Shown here: positions 21,589-42,395 of the stretch, one piece after another
How positions within the stretch are numbered: position 1 is the first letter of the stretch
Layout of the letters: the number at the start of each line of letters is the position of its first letter
NCBI GenBank assembly: GCA_034509925.1
Contig: CM067526.1
Coordinates: forward strand, 2,771,001 to 2,835,000
DNA: 64,000 nt
Direction: 5' to 3'
Source of the DNA: Hirudinaria manillensis
Lineage: Eukaryota > Annelida > Clitellata > Hirudinida > Hirudinidae
The notes under the pieces: generated by a model
What the model saw: the letters and a program-made list of their open reading frames with translations, nothing else
Told to the model about the DNA's origin: nothing
The model's database searches: none
Translations under genes and position numbers: made by a program

Positions 21589-22981
21589 AGGGAATGAAGA
21601 CGATTTTAAAGAAATAAAATTGAAGCTCATCTCTATGATTCATTGACTTTCTTATCATTCAAACTCAAAAAAGAGAAAAAACCGAGGGCCACGCAAAATC
21701 CGGATCGAAGCGACAAATTACAAACTCGAATCGTCTTTCAATTACGACTGACGGTGGACGCCGGCGTTGTTAACCCACTTCACGCAAAGCATCACGTTTC
21801 TTCTGCTACATCTTTAGAATTACAAATTCTCCAAATTGCTTCTCTCCTTTTCTAGTATGACAGTGACACCTTTACTTCGCTTTGGGAATACAAGAGCTTC
21901 ACGAACGTGTTGAAAAGCAGGGGGGTAAGGACTGACCTCATGTGCGTGGGCGGACGTAAACACCTTCCGAGACATTTAAAAATTAGTTTATAAATTAATC
22001 TAACGACATAGTAGAATTTGAAACCGATTTTAAAGTCTAAACGACACTCTCTTTTTAAGTTTCTCCAGATTGAAATGAAAACGAAATTGGAAATAAAACC
22101 CCGAATTCTTTTCTTGAGGTTCAGAAATGGTCCAATCAAGCATTAAAATAATTTCTTCAAGTTATTTTGAACGTTTATGAGGATTTAAACTCTTAAGAAA
22201 GAAAGTTATCACTTTTTATGCATTTTTTAATATTCACGGATGAATGATTCCCTAGGGAATAAAATAAAAAGTTAGGAATGAAGTGGACAACTTCCTGCCC
22301 TTCAAAAAGTGAGGAATGAACTGAGTACAGAAAAAAACACAAACAAACTGGCATCTCCCAGACACAGAAACTGTTCCTCCAAAAGCCACTAAGCCAAACA
22401 TTGGGCTTAGAATACTATTTGAGATGCACAGAGTACCAGACACTCAAAAGCCAAAGAAGGGCTCCATCAAGTACTATGTTATTTCAACCAAATGTTAAGA
22501 TTTTACTAAATTTCTCATGAGTGAAACAAGTTTAGAAGTTCATTGAACTTCAGGCATTCAGCACAACCAGTTGAGAAAGAAAGAAAAATAAACAGTTCTT
22601 TGAATGTCTGACAATCAATCAAATTCAATCCCTTCCTGCCACACAATATCCTTCATCTCAGCAATGCTTGGGGAGGTACTAAGTTTTGCAATGTACAATC
22701 CTTTTATATCTGCAAATATTCTAGGAATTCATCTAAAAAGAAAAATTAGGATCTAGAAAACCAAAGTTGTTGAGTAATAACCACTGATTATCCCAACAAA
22801 ATTCTCAGATTTTAAGAGACCACTTCAGGACTAAGGCAATACCAACACAGAATAAATGCTTACATACTTCCAACACAAGAACTCGTTCACGAAACTTGGG
22901 GTTTTATTAAAGATTTTGAAGAAGAAAGAGATTGTCAGAAAGATTTGAATAAATATTCATTTTTAAGTCCAATGTTTGCTT

Positions 22982-23356
<375 letters not shown>

Positions 23357-25500
23357 TCTGCTTGTTTGACGACCTGAATGGGCAAGCGGAGATTAATGAA
23401 GGTTTTCGAAAGCAATTTTAAGTGATGCGCAATAGACAATAACATGATTCCAAGTTTAGATTTGAAGATCAAAAGATTGAGAATCGTCATATTACTAAAA
23501 ATTTACGTTTAAATGGCTTCTAAATTTTATTACCTGGTTTGTTTTAAAATTTTTGGAGAGTGAACTGCCTGAGCTATCCGATACTGCCAGTCGATAAATG
23601 AAACCGTCAAGCAATAACAACTCTCCAAAGAATTTATTGGGCTTAAAATATTGTGTTGAAAATGAAATTTAAATATACAATTATAAACAACATATTAAAA
23701 ACTTGCCTGTGAGTTATTTTTTAAATAATTTAAATTTGCCTACCAACATTTTACAGGCACATTTTAAACTCAACTACGTTGATGACTTTTAAGAACGCTC
23801 CTCGCAATGTGAATCACCAGTTTTTCTTTAATTCGTTTGCATGTATTTTTTTTTAAATTTATACTCTTCGACAGAAATAGGAGCCCCAAGGGAGAAACCT
23901 ATGGCAGAACGGGAATCCTACGATAGAACGGAAACCACAAACATCTCTGAGATTATAGTTTATAAATATTGAATCTCTTAGTACGAGTACAAGTATTTAT
24001 ACTTAATTAATTAAAGTTTAGATTCTTTTAGACATGGCTCATTTAAAGCGCATACAAATCGTACGCAGGAAACATCCTTATACCATCATTCAGTCTTTTT
24101 GATTTTAAACCACTTAACCAACAATGATCAGCTTCAACAACCAAATCCCAAAATAAAGGATATTATATAACTTTTTATTCTGACAAAACTTTATGTCAAT
24201 AACCAAACTAATTCATGGTAATCCCGCAAAAAAAAATTGCTATAAATTTGCAACCTAAAGTTGTAGAAGTCCTCCCCTAAATGAGTATTGATGAGTCAGT
24301 GATAAGTTCTCATGTGACTGAACATTTCTAATCAATTGATAAACGCTCCATTGGCCTGATCATCATCAGCATCGTCGTCATAACAATCACTAGATCATTG
24401 TTTGGCCTGTGGAGCTAGTGCTTAATTGATGCTAACATGATATAAGACAGGGGATGTGCACTGCACAAGGAGAGCTGCTGTTATAACAGTAAACTTTCAG
24501 ACGTAAACAGACTTCAAAGATGATCATGATGACAATGGGAAAATGGATAAAAGTGAAGATGTTGTTGTTGATGATGATAATGATCGAAGTAATATATGCT
24601 AGAACGTCAACAATAGCAACTACAACAACATTGCAAATGTCATTTGCACAGAATGTTGGGCAACATTAACTAATCATAGGACAGAATGAACTCAATAAAG
24701 TTTTGATTTTAAATAAATACTTTCTGAAATATAATCTATTCAGAGAAATACAGAATAAAGAACTACTAGTCATCCTATTCGGGTCAGGCATTTGATTATA
24801 CGAACGAACTGACCTAATTAAGATGATTAAGGTAGCATCAACACAAACTACTCTAACAACTGCTTCGGTGGACGAAGCAGTACTTTTCCATCGTGGAAAT
24901 GCGTGAAACGTGGCCGTACTTGGAAACGACGTTGGACCCCCGAACTGCTTGACTGACGACACTGCCAACAACACACGACGTTTACACTTAAGAGGTCCAT
25001 CTGCAAACGTTATTTTGAAAGGAGAAGATGACAAACGTAGGAGCTCGACGAGGATTTCGTGGCGTTAAAACAGAAACTCCTTAGGAATCACGAAGGGAAA
25101 CCGAACGACGGAATAGCGGAGGAAATGGCACGGAAATGTTCAACATCAGAGTCGAGTACAAGAGAAGATAAACCAGCTTTTGATGAGACCAACCAATGGT
25201 TATTGCTCAAAGAGGCTTCCAAGTGAGGAACACGAAGGTGCAGAAAGAAAAATATTCAGTCGGAAACAACCATTCTTAAAGACTGTGACAACCACAAATT
25301 CGGGAAGATTTGAATTGGAAACATGCCAATGAAGAACGAAAGAACGAACGAACGAACGAAGATAGGATGAGCACAACAGTCGTAGAAAAATATTGGCCGA
25401 GACCTTTTTAAGCAACAAAAAAAAAGAAAAAAATAAAAAAAAATTAAAATAAAAAAAACTCGAAGAATCGAATGTTTGGAGTTCAAATTGAACCCCTTTT
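23357..25500. other. Intergenic between RPB10 and ALT
   Basis: No gene recognised. An open frame at 24666-25034 on the minus strand has no family resemblance and no clear splice sites. Minor repeats only, including a GAAC run near 25340-25360 and an A-rich run at 25419-25460. Confidence 0.5.
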
Positions 25501-32046
<6,546 letters not shown>

Positions 32047-32407
32047 AATTTCCAAGTAAATGTTCCGAAAGACTCGACGAAAACCCACGAATTGTTTCCA
32101 AGGAGTTCCACTTGAAAAGTAAATAAATAAACAGCAATTCAACAGAACGATTCTCAGCACCGCGAAGACCACGCACCAAGCAGTTGTTGTTATTGTTGTG
32201 GTTGTGGTTATCGTTGTGGTTATTGTTGTGATTGATAGGACTGCTGACGATTGGCTGGGTTGATAACGATTAACAGCGGTGGTTATTAAAGGTAGCCATC
32301 AGGATTCAGATGGCTCAAATGTTTCTTTGTTTGCCAGGTACAGAAAAGACAAAGCATTCGTTCATTCGTTCGTTCGTTCATTGATTGATTGATTCATTCA
32401 TTCACTC

Positions 32408-32452
<45 letters not shown>

Positions 32453-32730
32453 GACGCAAAACCAAAGATTCTGACAAGTTTAGAATCGAATCAACGCTAA
32501 AAAAAATGGAAGCGCCTCTGACGCTCTGCACGTGGCGCTACAATGAATGAAGTACATTTACATTTAGGATTAATAGAGTTTTTATAATGCAATTTTTTTT
32601 CAGAATAATCTATCGAAGCATAATTCCTGCATAAATTAACATTAATTATCAGTGAGACTGAAACATTCTTGTCTAAGAAAAGAGAGGGGATGACAATCAA
32701 AATTAAATTACTGTCTGCTTAAGAAAACAC

Positions 32731-33045
32731 GAATGAATTGGTGAATGAATGAATGAACAAATGAACGAACGAATGAATGAATGAATGAATGAATGAATGA
32801 ATGAATGAATGAATGAATGAATGAATGAATGAATGAATGAATGAATGAATGAATGAATGAATGAATGAATGAATGAATGAATGAATGAATGAATGAATGA
32901 ATGAATGAATGAATGAATGAATGAATGAATGAATGAATGAATGAATGAATGAATGAATGAATGAATGAATGAATGAATGAATGAATGAACAAATGAACGA
33001 ACGAATGAATAAAAGAACGAACGAACAAATGGATGAATGAATGAA
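32731..33045. repeat. (AATG)n array, long and nearly pure
   Basis: Pure AATG from about 32772 to 32989 (54 units), with interrupted AATG/AACG edges. All minus-strand frames read as Ser/Phe/Ile/His repeats and are not genes. Confidence 0.97.
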
Positions 33046-33479
33046 GGCACAAACCACTCCTAATAAATGTTACACAACATGGAAACTAATTAACAGCATC
33101 TGTTTTACCACTACAACCTACCAACGTCATCATCATCATTATCATCACCGGACACGTGATGGTGACGAATGGCTTAATGGTTACAGCGTCTACTAAGAGC
33201 CTGCAAAACAATTATTCTAATTGACTCAAAAATAATTATAAAGAGTCCCACAAAGTCACTCAAAACACAAGTTTGTCAGCGTTTAGTACGAGGTGATACC
33301 GGTGATTAGTTGGATTTAAAAACAAAATAATATTCATAAACAATCTAAAGTTCATCTCCTCCTCCAACACATCCATTCATCCATCCATCCATCCATCCAT
33401 CCATAGTCCGTCCATTATTCAAGAAGCACTCCAGAAGTTCCAAATGACCCAGTTTTTTTCAGCAGCCAATCAAAACTCA

Positions 33480-33700
33480 CTTCGTGAGACGTAAATCGGA
33501 ACTTTACGACGACGACGACAACAACAACAACAACAACAATTCAGCCACCCATCGAATTGCACATCCCTGGAGGAAGAAGCTTTCCACTCTCGGTGACGTC
33601 ATCACCGGCGATAATCACGTGACAAGCAACGAGGAACATTACAGTCATCTGTTGCTATGGTTACCGTCGTAATTATGCAAATTGTTCCAACACCTGTTGA
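33480..33700 (-). promoter_or_regulatory. Candidate ALT promoter with CRE and E-box
   Basis: GGTGACGTCATCACC (33592-33606) contains a perfect CRE, and TCACGTGA lies 10 bases downstream. On the minus strand a donor (ACGAA then GTGAGTTTT) follows at about 33481, which would make a short non-coding first exon spliced to the 32.1 kb exon. Inferred from sequence only. Confidence 0.3.
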
Positions 33701-34037
33701 TACATTAGTGAATCACGGGTGCACTGAATTTGTTTACCCAATTATAGCGACAGTAATTACCCATCCAATCAACCATCCATCCATCCATCCATCCATCTAA
33801 ATTGTATGATATTGATAGAATAATCTCCTAATCACTGCTTCATCTTTGTTCTGCGGTCGTCAATCCATTGGTCAGGAGTTCGAATCTCGGCCTGACCAGG
33901 AATGCTTTTGTATTTAATGAGTGCAAGTCACGCACACACGCACAAGTTCCATTGACTGAAAATCAAAGCTTCCGAGAAGTCTTTTTTTGCATCAATGGTC
34001 CCGTCATCAATGGATCAATTTCTTCGATAAAGAAGGC

Positions 34038-34084
<47 letters not shown>

Positions 34085-35529
34085 CATTATTGTTGTTAGA
34101 ATTATCATTGGTGATGTCAAATATCAGTATCATCCTTGAGCTGTCTCCAGCTGATTGGCCGAGACAGCTACTTAAATCATCATCATCATCATCATGTCTG
34201 ATAACACAATCACTGAAGCACAATGATATATACATAAGTATAATACTGAAAAACAATAAAACATATCTTGAGACAATTCATAAACCCCCGAAAAGCACAA
34301 AACTAAAAAAAAGCCTAACGACGACAACAACAAACAAACAAACAACTCACCCGATGTCGTAAACAACGACAAAACAATCCCTCGTCAAAAACTCCGCAAC
34401 GGAGGAGGAAGAAGTAAAAGTAACGAGAGTAGGGAAAGTAACGGAGAAAGTAAGAATTGATTCTTATCGAGAAAGTAACTTAGCGAACAGATGAATAGCG
34501 AGGCTCTGTTAAAGTTTAACAAATAACGAATAATAATATTATTATTAATCGGTTATTTAATAAATAATTAACGAGTTAATTAATTAATTATTTATTACAA
34601 CTTGCGTAGTTAAAAAAATTAACTTCGATGCGTCCACTCGGACCCAGGTTGGCACAAATCAATGAGAAGAGCTTTTATAAGGTCGACCAAAACTAGGTTG
34701 TGTCGGTGATTATAATGCACGTATTGGTCGAGAGAGTGCCTATGATATATTCATATATATATGCATATATATATATGGGTCCATAATATATTCAGAATAA
34801 ATTATAACTAGATAATAATAATAATTATTAAAGCAATTATGTTTTGTAATTAATAATAATTATTTCAATGAAATAACATTTCAAATTATTGTGTTGTGGT
34901 CTTTCAGATAAAAATGCGTATTCAGTTGTGCATCCGAAGCAATAACAACAATAACAACAGTAACATAAATAATAATAAGAATAATAATAATAATAGTAAG
35001 AATAATAATAATAATAAGGAGGTTCACACGATTTCAAAGTTTAGTGTTATGCTCTAATTCTGTCAATTCAAGGACATGCATTCACAAATTCATTCCCCTA
35101 TCCATTAAACATCCAACAATCAATCCATCCATTAAACATCCAACACTCCATCCATTAGAAATCCATCAATTCATCCGTCCTTTAAACACCAATCCATCCA
35201 TCCATCCATTAGATATCCATTATTACAGATATGTGTCGGGTGGATATTGATCCCACCCTCATCTCCGGATGTGGAAAGCAGGAAGCATTATCACCCGCGA
35301 GATCTCTTTCATGAGTCCGCCACCATTATCATCACTACCTGTTGCGTCGATGCCTCACTTCAATGACTTATCATCTTCATTATCATCGTCGTCATTCCTA
35401 GAATAAGGAGGTCGTCTCGTCATCACTATCATCTTTATCCAGAAAAGCGATTAGGCAAATTCAAACAAACATTTTAGATAATTATACAACCAATTAGGTT
35501 TTCATCACGCCGAAGACCTCATTTTCATG

Positions 35530-35616
35530 CTTTCACTCACTCACTCACTCACTCACTCACTCACTCACTCACTCACTCACTCACTCACTCACTCACTCAC
35601 TCACTCACTCACTCAC
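35530..35616. repeat. (ACTC)n microsatellite
   Basis: About 21 perfect tetranucleotide units. Confidence 0.97.
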
Positions 35617-36093
35617 CCTTACTTCTTCACGCGACCTGAAACCATAATTGGAAACCCAATCCAAAAGTTCAAAGGTCGTCACAAGAGGTCGTCATCCACG
35701 ACGATAAGGTAAAATGTAGCAAGCCGTAAAATAATAACAATAATAAAAAGCCAAATTAAAAATTTATGATAACAACATCAACAACAACAGCAACATCAAC
35801 AACAGCAACAACAACAATTCCAGGAAGATAATAAAATAAATGACCGCAATAAAAACTATAAACAAAAATATGAGCAAATAAAACGCATTGCGTTCGTATC
35901 AACGCAGAAGAATAATGGAATTAATTTAAATATATGATCATAATTATAAGTAATAGGACTGCACCTGTTGAACCCGCTTATTATGTTTCGGTACAACAAA
36001 TCTTCAAAGGTTTTCGCTGGTTTAAAATTGGATGTTTTTGGTGCCAAACACAAAAATTGATAAAAAAAAAACTCTTAAAACTTTACACTCGAG

Positions 36094-36297
36094 AGCAGGA
36101 CAAATAATAATATAAATACAAATAATAATACAAATACAAATAATAATATAAATACAAATAATAATATAAATACAAATAATAATATAAATACAAATAATAA
36201 TATAAATACAAATAATAATATAAATACAAATAATAATATAAATACAAATAATAATATAAATACAAATAATAATATAAATACAAATAATAATATAAAT
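36094..36297. repeat. 18-bp tandem repeat
   Basis: About 11 copies of AAATAATAATATAAATAC. It yields a Tyr/Leu-repeat open frame that is not a gene. Confidence 0.95.
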
Positions 36298-37589
36298 GGT
36301 TGATTTCCGGTTTCAATGTTGTCTTGTTATCTTTCAATTGGACCAACTGTCAAATAACCACCTCGTTCATTTCTGGTTCCATCCATCCATCCACCCAACT
36401 ACCCATCCATCCATCCATCCATCCATCCAACCACCCATCTATCCATCCACCCATCCCTCCATCCATATTGTTACTATTATTATTTACTATCAATCTGTTA
36501 GTTGTAATTATTACGGTAATAAAATTATTATTTTTCGTAATTTCAAAGACGCAAATTGTTCAATAATAGAAAATATTTGAGAGTACTCATTAGTCAATAT
36601 TTGACTTTCCTTTAGGACATCAAACACAAATCAGAGACATCATCATCGTCGTCATCATCATCATCGTCGTCGTCATCATCATCATCATCGTCATCACCAT
36701 CATCGTCATCATCATCATCATCACAAACTGTTTTTTAATAAAACTTTTGCTTTGAAAAACAAAAAACATTCCGTGAAAAATTGCGATGAAAACAATTTTT
36801 TTGGCTTCGGAATTCAACGCGCAATAAAACGTACTTAATTGGTCCTTACGAAATAATAACTCACAACCTCACATTTCTAGGTAAAAATATAATAAAATAT
36901 ATAATATAATAAAATATATTATATATTATAATATAAAATATATTATAATTAAAAAAACACTTTTAATTCTAGTTAAAAGTGGATACAAAAACATTGTATG
37001 TCCATGTTTGCAACAATCGCTTCCTTTCCTTTATGTTTGAAATATACGCCAACGCAATCGACCAAGTCCCAGTGTAATAAATAGTAATATTATAAATTAA
37101 TTATTATAATTATAATAAATAAATAGTTTTAATTGACAACTTTTAGTTTACAAAATGTCATAATTACAAATTAAAGGCAAAAAACAAATTAAAATAAATT
37201 TTCAATTTTTGTTTTGAAATTTTAAAAAAAATTTGATTTTAAAAAAATACAATAAATTGGTTTGAACCTGGTGCCATAAAATTGCTTTGCATATAATAAA
37301 AAAAATTACTCAATCACGCTTGTTACAATCTATTTTTAGAATAGTGTTGATATCAAAGATTTATAACAGGTGATAAGTACAGGACAGTGATAATGTAATG
37401 ATGATGATGATGATTATATAATTTATAATAATTATGTAATTTTATAATATGATGATGACAATATATTTGTATAATAAGGATGATGACGTTATAATTGATA
37501 TTATGTTTGTATCTCAAGTGATGTCCACTTGGCCACACTCTAGAATATCTTACAAGCACCAACTCGTCATTCATCAACTCAAACAACAA

Positions 37590-37707
37590 TAATATCAACA
37601 ACAACAACATCATCATCAACTCAACAACAACAACATCATCATCAACTCAACAACAACAACATCATCATCAACTCAACAACAACAACATCATCATCAACTC
37701 AACAACA
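37590..37707. repeat. CAA/CAT compound tandem repeat, about 27 bp
   Basis: Four copies of a unit made of AACTC, (CAA)n and (CAT)n. Confidence 0.9.
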
Positions 37708-38138
37708 AAGTAAGCAACTTCACTTGTGGAATGTAAAATCCCAAGAAATCATTCCAAGTACACAGTTATTAAAAATATTATTATTATTATTATTTACAAA
37801 TATTATTAAAAATATTACTATTATTTAATTACTTATTTTTAATTATAATTCTTGTTATTGTTCATTTATTGACAAGACAAAACAAAATAATGGCCTAAAA
37901 ATCAGTGGTGCCAGGCCTCAACTAGAGTCCAGAGATAGCCACATCTAAACATAACAAACGTTTATTATTAATGTTATTATTATAATTATTATTATTGGGT
38001 TAAGGATGATATCTAAAATTATTCACCCACAGTACTTTTCCACGAGTAATAGAATGTTATTTTAAAAACTGACATTTGAACCCGAATATACTCGGGTTTT
38101 TCCAAATGTAAGCCAAACTGATGATTGTTTCATCCCCA

Positions 38139-38225
38139 GGGAGATTACAATGAACTTATACAACAAATAGAGGCACAACATGTGGGCCATCATCCAGATT
38201 ATTTAAAATCAATAAAATTATATCG
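38139..38225 (+). CDS. Exon-like fragment, unassigned
   Basis: A pyrimidine-rich acceptor (TTTCATCCCCAG, ending 38138) opens GDYNELIQQIEAQHVGHH followed by PDYLKSIKLYR, then runs into an ATT tract. The peptide is distinctly protein-like and vaguely recalls SDS3/BRMS1 family coiled coils, but I cannot confirm this. No donor or partner exon is visible, so it may be a decayed exon or retrocopy piece. Confidence 0.25.
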
Positions 38226-41200
38226 TTATTATTATTATATTTATTGCTATTATTATTATTATTTTATAAATAAATCAGTCAATAAAATTATACCAAACAA
38301 AGTTTTTAATGCAGCATTCAGACTGAACAAGTTGATATCACATCCATGATAGCAGATAACACAATCATTCCAATCATTCACTTGAAAATTTCCAGAGCAA
38401 CTGAGACTAATTGTTGTGGTTGAATTTTCTAAAACAACAAAAAAGATTTATTGTTGGCCTTGTTGGTTGTTGTTTGCAGGGTCTTGAAAGTAACTGATTG
38501 CCTAACAAGTAGAATTTCACTCTGGATATTATGGTCATTGTATTGTTTGTATGTTTTGTTTGTTCATTGAATGTTGTTGTGATTTCTTTATCAGCAAACC
38601 ATTTCACTGATATCCTACATATTAGCAGAGGCATCATTATGATCCTTATTATGATAATAATAATAATAATGATTATCAATCATTTGTTTTCAAATACTAC
38701 ACTAGGTTTAGATTTCTAAACAATAAAACAAAAATGAACAATAAAAGGTGTTCACACAATGAGACACATCATTACAATCCTAATAATAATAATAATAATA
38801 ATAATAACCAAACCATTTGTTTTCAAATAGCTGACTAAATCTTAACAATAAAACTAAAATGCACAATAAAAGGTGTTCACAAAATGAGACAACATTTCAA
38901 TCCTTCAAAGAGTTGCTTGTGAAGCAGAAATAGAGGAGGCCCCTACTTGACTTGTGAACATGAATGTGAGTGGTCAAGGTCCCAAAAGTTGAAAAACTCT
39001 TGACACGACGGTGATGATGACGATGACGACTATGATGATGATAACGATGATGATTTGTGAGGGCAAAATCATTAAGAGGATCATAAGTCATGCAACTTCA
39101 AACACAACAAAATGTATAATTTAAAGCAGGTTATCATAATTAATTGAAACCATAAAATATTTTAGTGTTTCAATCACTAGCAAGCATTGATTGATTCCAA
39201 GGACAACTTGAAATTATTGTTATTCTCATACAATTGAAGTCAGTATTACTATTGCCATAAAAGCCTGATCAGTGTATCATCAGTTTGGAGAGCACAAATT
39301 AGGTCACTCAAATAAATAAATAAATAATTAAATTAATTAATTAAATTCAAGCTGATTGAATTAGTTGAAGATATGGTTGGTAAGATTTTATAATCCTCAT
39401 CTAGGTTTATGAGGATGCAATGTAAACATAAGGGCAATATTGAACAATTGATAAGCCAATCAATCTCTGTTAATGTCAACCCTAGAAAGTCAGAATCGTT
39501 AGACATTTAAGATTTTATGATCCATTCTGATTGGTCAATCGTTGATTGGTCGATTGGTGATTGGTTGGGCAGTCATGCAATTTTAAAACAAGCCCTTAGA
39601 AAGATGCAAGAATTCAAAGAAACATACTCAATGTCATCATCTTTGCAAGGTTGATGATGATGATGATTACTTAACAACTCTTAACTCTGCTTGTAATCTT
39701 CTGCCTCGCTCTCTCTTTGTATCCTTTCTGAAAGAATCCAATTCTTGAACTTATTGGTTGAAATTTATTTATAATAATTATTTCAAGTTATTATTACTAT
39801 ATTATTAACTATATTATTAAACCGGAAATTAATTATAACACCAGTTAACTGTAAATAATTACAAATCATTTTTTCTATTTGGATTGACCAAATCAGATTG
39901 TATTATTAAAAGTAGCCACCAGAAGAATATATTAATGAATGTAGCCACACCAGTTAATGAATGAATGAATATTAATGAGCCTTTAAAAAGCATTATTTAT
40001 TTATTAACTCTTTTATGAAGCAAGAGTTAATCAGTTATTAATTATCAGGTAATTCTTTGATTATCTGGACATTACTAAACAAAAACACCAATTCAAACTT
40101 AGTTCCACAAAGCTTCAATAAATTAATATTAGACAATGATAATAATAATAATAATATTATTATTAACAGCAATAATAAACAATCCCTCATCCCAAGCTAG
40201 AGCTCTCTTTTCTTAGCAGCCAGTCATAAGCAATTATAAGAGTTTAATATAATAAAATGTATCCAGTTAAACATATTAAGTGACAAATGGGTATCCATAT
40301 CAGTTCTTAGAAAATATCACAAGCACATAATAAACATCAAAATATTTAAAACAATACATGAATTTCTGAACTCACTCTTCACCTGAAAAGTTATTTTTTT
40401 AGGTAAACACTTTACAAGTTTACACGAAATGCCAAGAGCCAATGTCCAACAACAACGTTTTAGTCTCAACTGCCTGCTTGGCTTAACTGAGAATATTTAT
40501 CTGAGGTTGAATTCCAAATAGGATAAAGGTCAGGCTATTGAACTTGCATATTTTTTGGACCCAACGTGAAAAGGTCTTGATGATGATGATGATTTGGCAG
40601 TAAATTAGTTTTAATATAATGGCCACTAACAAATATACAATGTACAAAATTAAATTATCAAAATCTATTGTGTGTTTAAGATGAAAATGAGGTAAAATGC
40701 ATAGAAAAAGGTTTTTGTCTATTTACAAAGCCAAGATTAACACAACAATTATCAGATATCAAGTTTAGGAAAAACAAAAGTGATTTTGTTTAGTTTCAAA
40801 GATTCATTTCTAAAGTTCAAACTCTAACAATCTGCGCACACGCTACATTTCTGACATCATCTGCATACTTCACAAGCAAATCTCAAATTCTAACAACATT
40901 TCAAAGAAAGTGCTCCAGATCATATCTAATTTCGATCACAGACAAATTGGCTCAATAAAAACATATGATTAGGATTGCACGGGACAAATGGCTTAATTAA
41001 TAGCAAACAATCTGTGTTTGCTTAGATTATTCATATGGGAAGCGTCAATTCCGAGGATACACTTAGAAATCCTTGAAGCTCTTGATATTAAAGACTTATC
41101 TCGTTAGAAGAAAATATAAAGCCAGACGATATTCGGATACATATCAAATCACGTACAGCCACAACAAAAAATTGCCCCCCAAACCACACTAATTCGTCTA

Positions 41201-42395
41201 GCAAAACAAAGAAATCGAGGCTTAATTCCGACATCCCGGAACAGTAATCAAAACCAAAACAGTTTGTAAAAAAACATTTTCGTTTAAGCTTACCATCGGA
41301 ATGTTCAATCCAAAACAATGTTATTTTAAAACCCCCGAAATGCGAAATATGGATCCAAAGCTCCCAAAAATAGAATCACCCACCTGCTCGCGTTGCTTCA
41401 GTAACCAAGCATTCGAATTTGGCATCTAAATTTAATTGTTTTTATTTAAATCTATCAGGTTTTAGCAAAGTAGTTGAATTTTTCCGCAAAATTTTTGAAA
41501 ATAATCTCAGTGAGTGAAATTTCATTTCGACTAAAAAACCATAAACACATTCTGTTTAAATTACGAACAAATTAACTGATTTCTTAAAAATTTATGTCAT
41601 TCAATAAAATAAGTTTATTGAAATGTTGCGAAATCAAGTACCCTTATTAGCTAATTAGTTATATTCAACATTAGCGCGCGACCCTACCGACAAGATTCTG
41701 GCGATAACGAGGCAAACATTTCAACTCTATGATTTCTACGGAATTTCTATGTTAAACATTCAGTTCCTTTCACACGAACGATCTTTAGAATCTCTCGCAC
41801 GCCTTCCATGCCAAAAACGGCCAATCTGGACCACCGACTTCTCGACACCCCCCCCCCCCCTTAGAAGAGCCACTCCCTCAAACGCCCTCACTCATCTGGA
41901 CTCAGGGGACCACAACGACCCAGGGAGTGGGAATTACTTTCCTCCCTCAAAACCACACACACCACAAGTCACACATTTCAGACTCCAGCGACAGACAATA
42001 CTTCAACAATTGCCCTTTTCCCGCATTTCACAAAAATTGAAATGTCGACCAAACAATCAAATACAAACTTTATTGATTAAAAACCCGCAAACAAATCCTC
42101 AAACAACTCAATTGACCCCAAATTGACCCCATTGACACTCACAAAATCAGACCACACTGCACCAGCAAAGCAACTACCTTCTACTTATCTGAGCACCTAT
42201 CTTTTCTCTTATCAAGCATAAATCAAAATTATCAAACAATTTCATAACAGGTCAAATCTCGCGATATATTATCGCCTTATTATCGATTAATATTGATTTT
42301 TAAGTCAAATTAAGTGTGGCAAGTTAAACGTGGCACTTCTAAGAACTTGTGACAAGAGATGAAGGCTTAAAGGTGAAATATGATAATGAGGCCGA

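Larger units (their letters stand above)
19882..22981. other. Repeat-rich intergenic region
   Basis: Contains a 175-bp AAT-type microsatellite (20084-20258), a perfect CRE palindrome TGACGTCA (20393-20400), long TTA/ATT tracts (20420-20530, 20750-20800) and a GGAC repeat near 21348-21366. An exon-like frame at about 21411-21588 is listed separately. From 21.6 kb on I see no gene until RPB10. Confidence 0.5.
32047..42395. other. Long microsatellite-rich region without a supported gene
   Basis: Notable contents: a very long AATG array (32731-33045), a CRE plus CACGTG cluster (33594-33620), tRNA-promoter-like pieces (33168-33190, 33876-33890), (ATT)n at 34039-34084, (ACTC)n at 35530-35616, an 18-bp repeat at 36094-36297, a CAA/CAT 27-bp repeat at 37590-37707, and AT-rich sequence to 42 kb. 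Open frames here are repeat translations, apart from an exon-like piece at 38139-38225. Confidence 0.6.

Noticed and set aside
24666-25034. 122-aa minus-strand frame between RPB10 and ALT
   Set aside because: No recognisable motifs or splice context; composition is compatible with chance.
32703-33057. Three long minus-strand frames of Ser-Phe-Ile-His repeats
   Set aside because: All three frames are translations of the AATG microsatellite.
33840-33900. tRNA gene candidate around a TTCGAATC box
   Set aside because: No acceptor stem, D arm or anticodon arm can be folded at the right spacing.
36083-36346. Tyr/Leu-repeat open frame
   Set aside because: Translation of the 18-bp AT-rich tandem repeat.
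41749-42126. 125-aa Pro/Thr/Gln-rich plus-strand frame
   Set aside because: Low-complexity C-rich sequence with no homology I can recognise; lies in the spacer next to NDPK.
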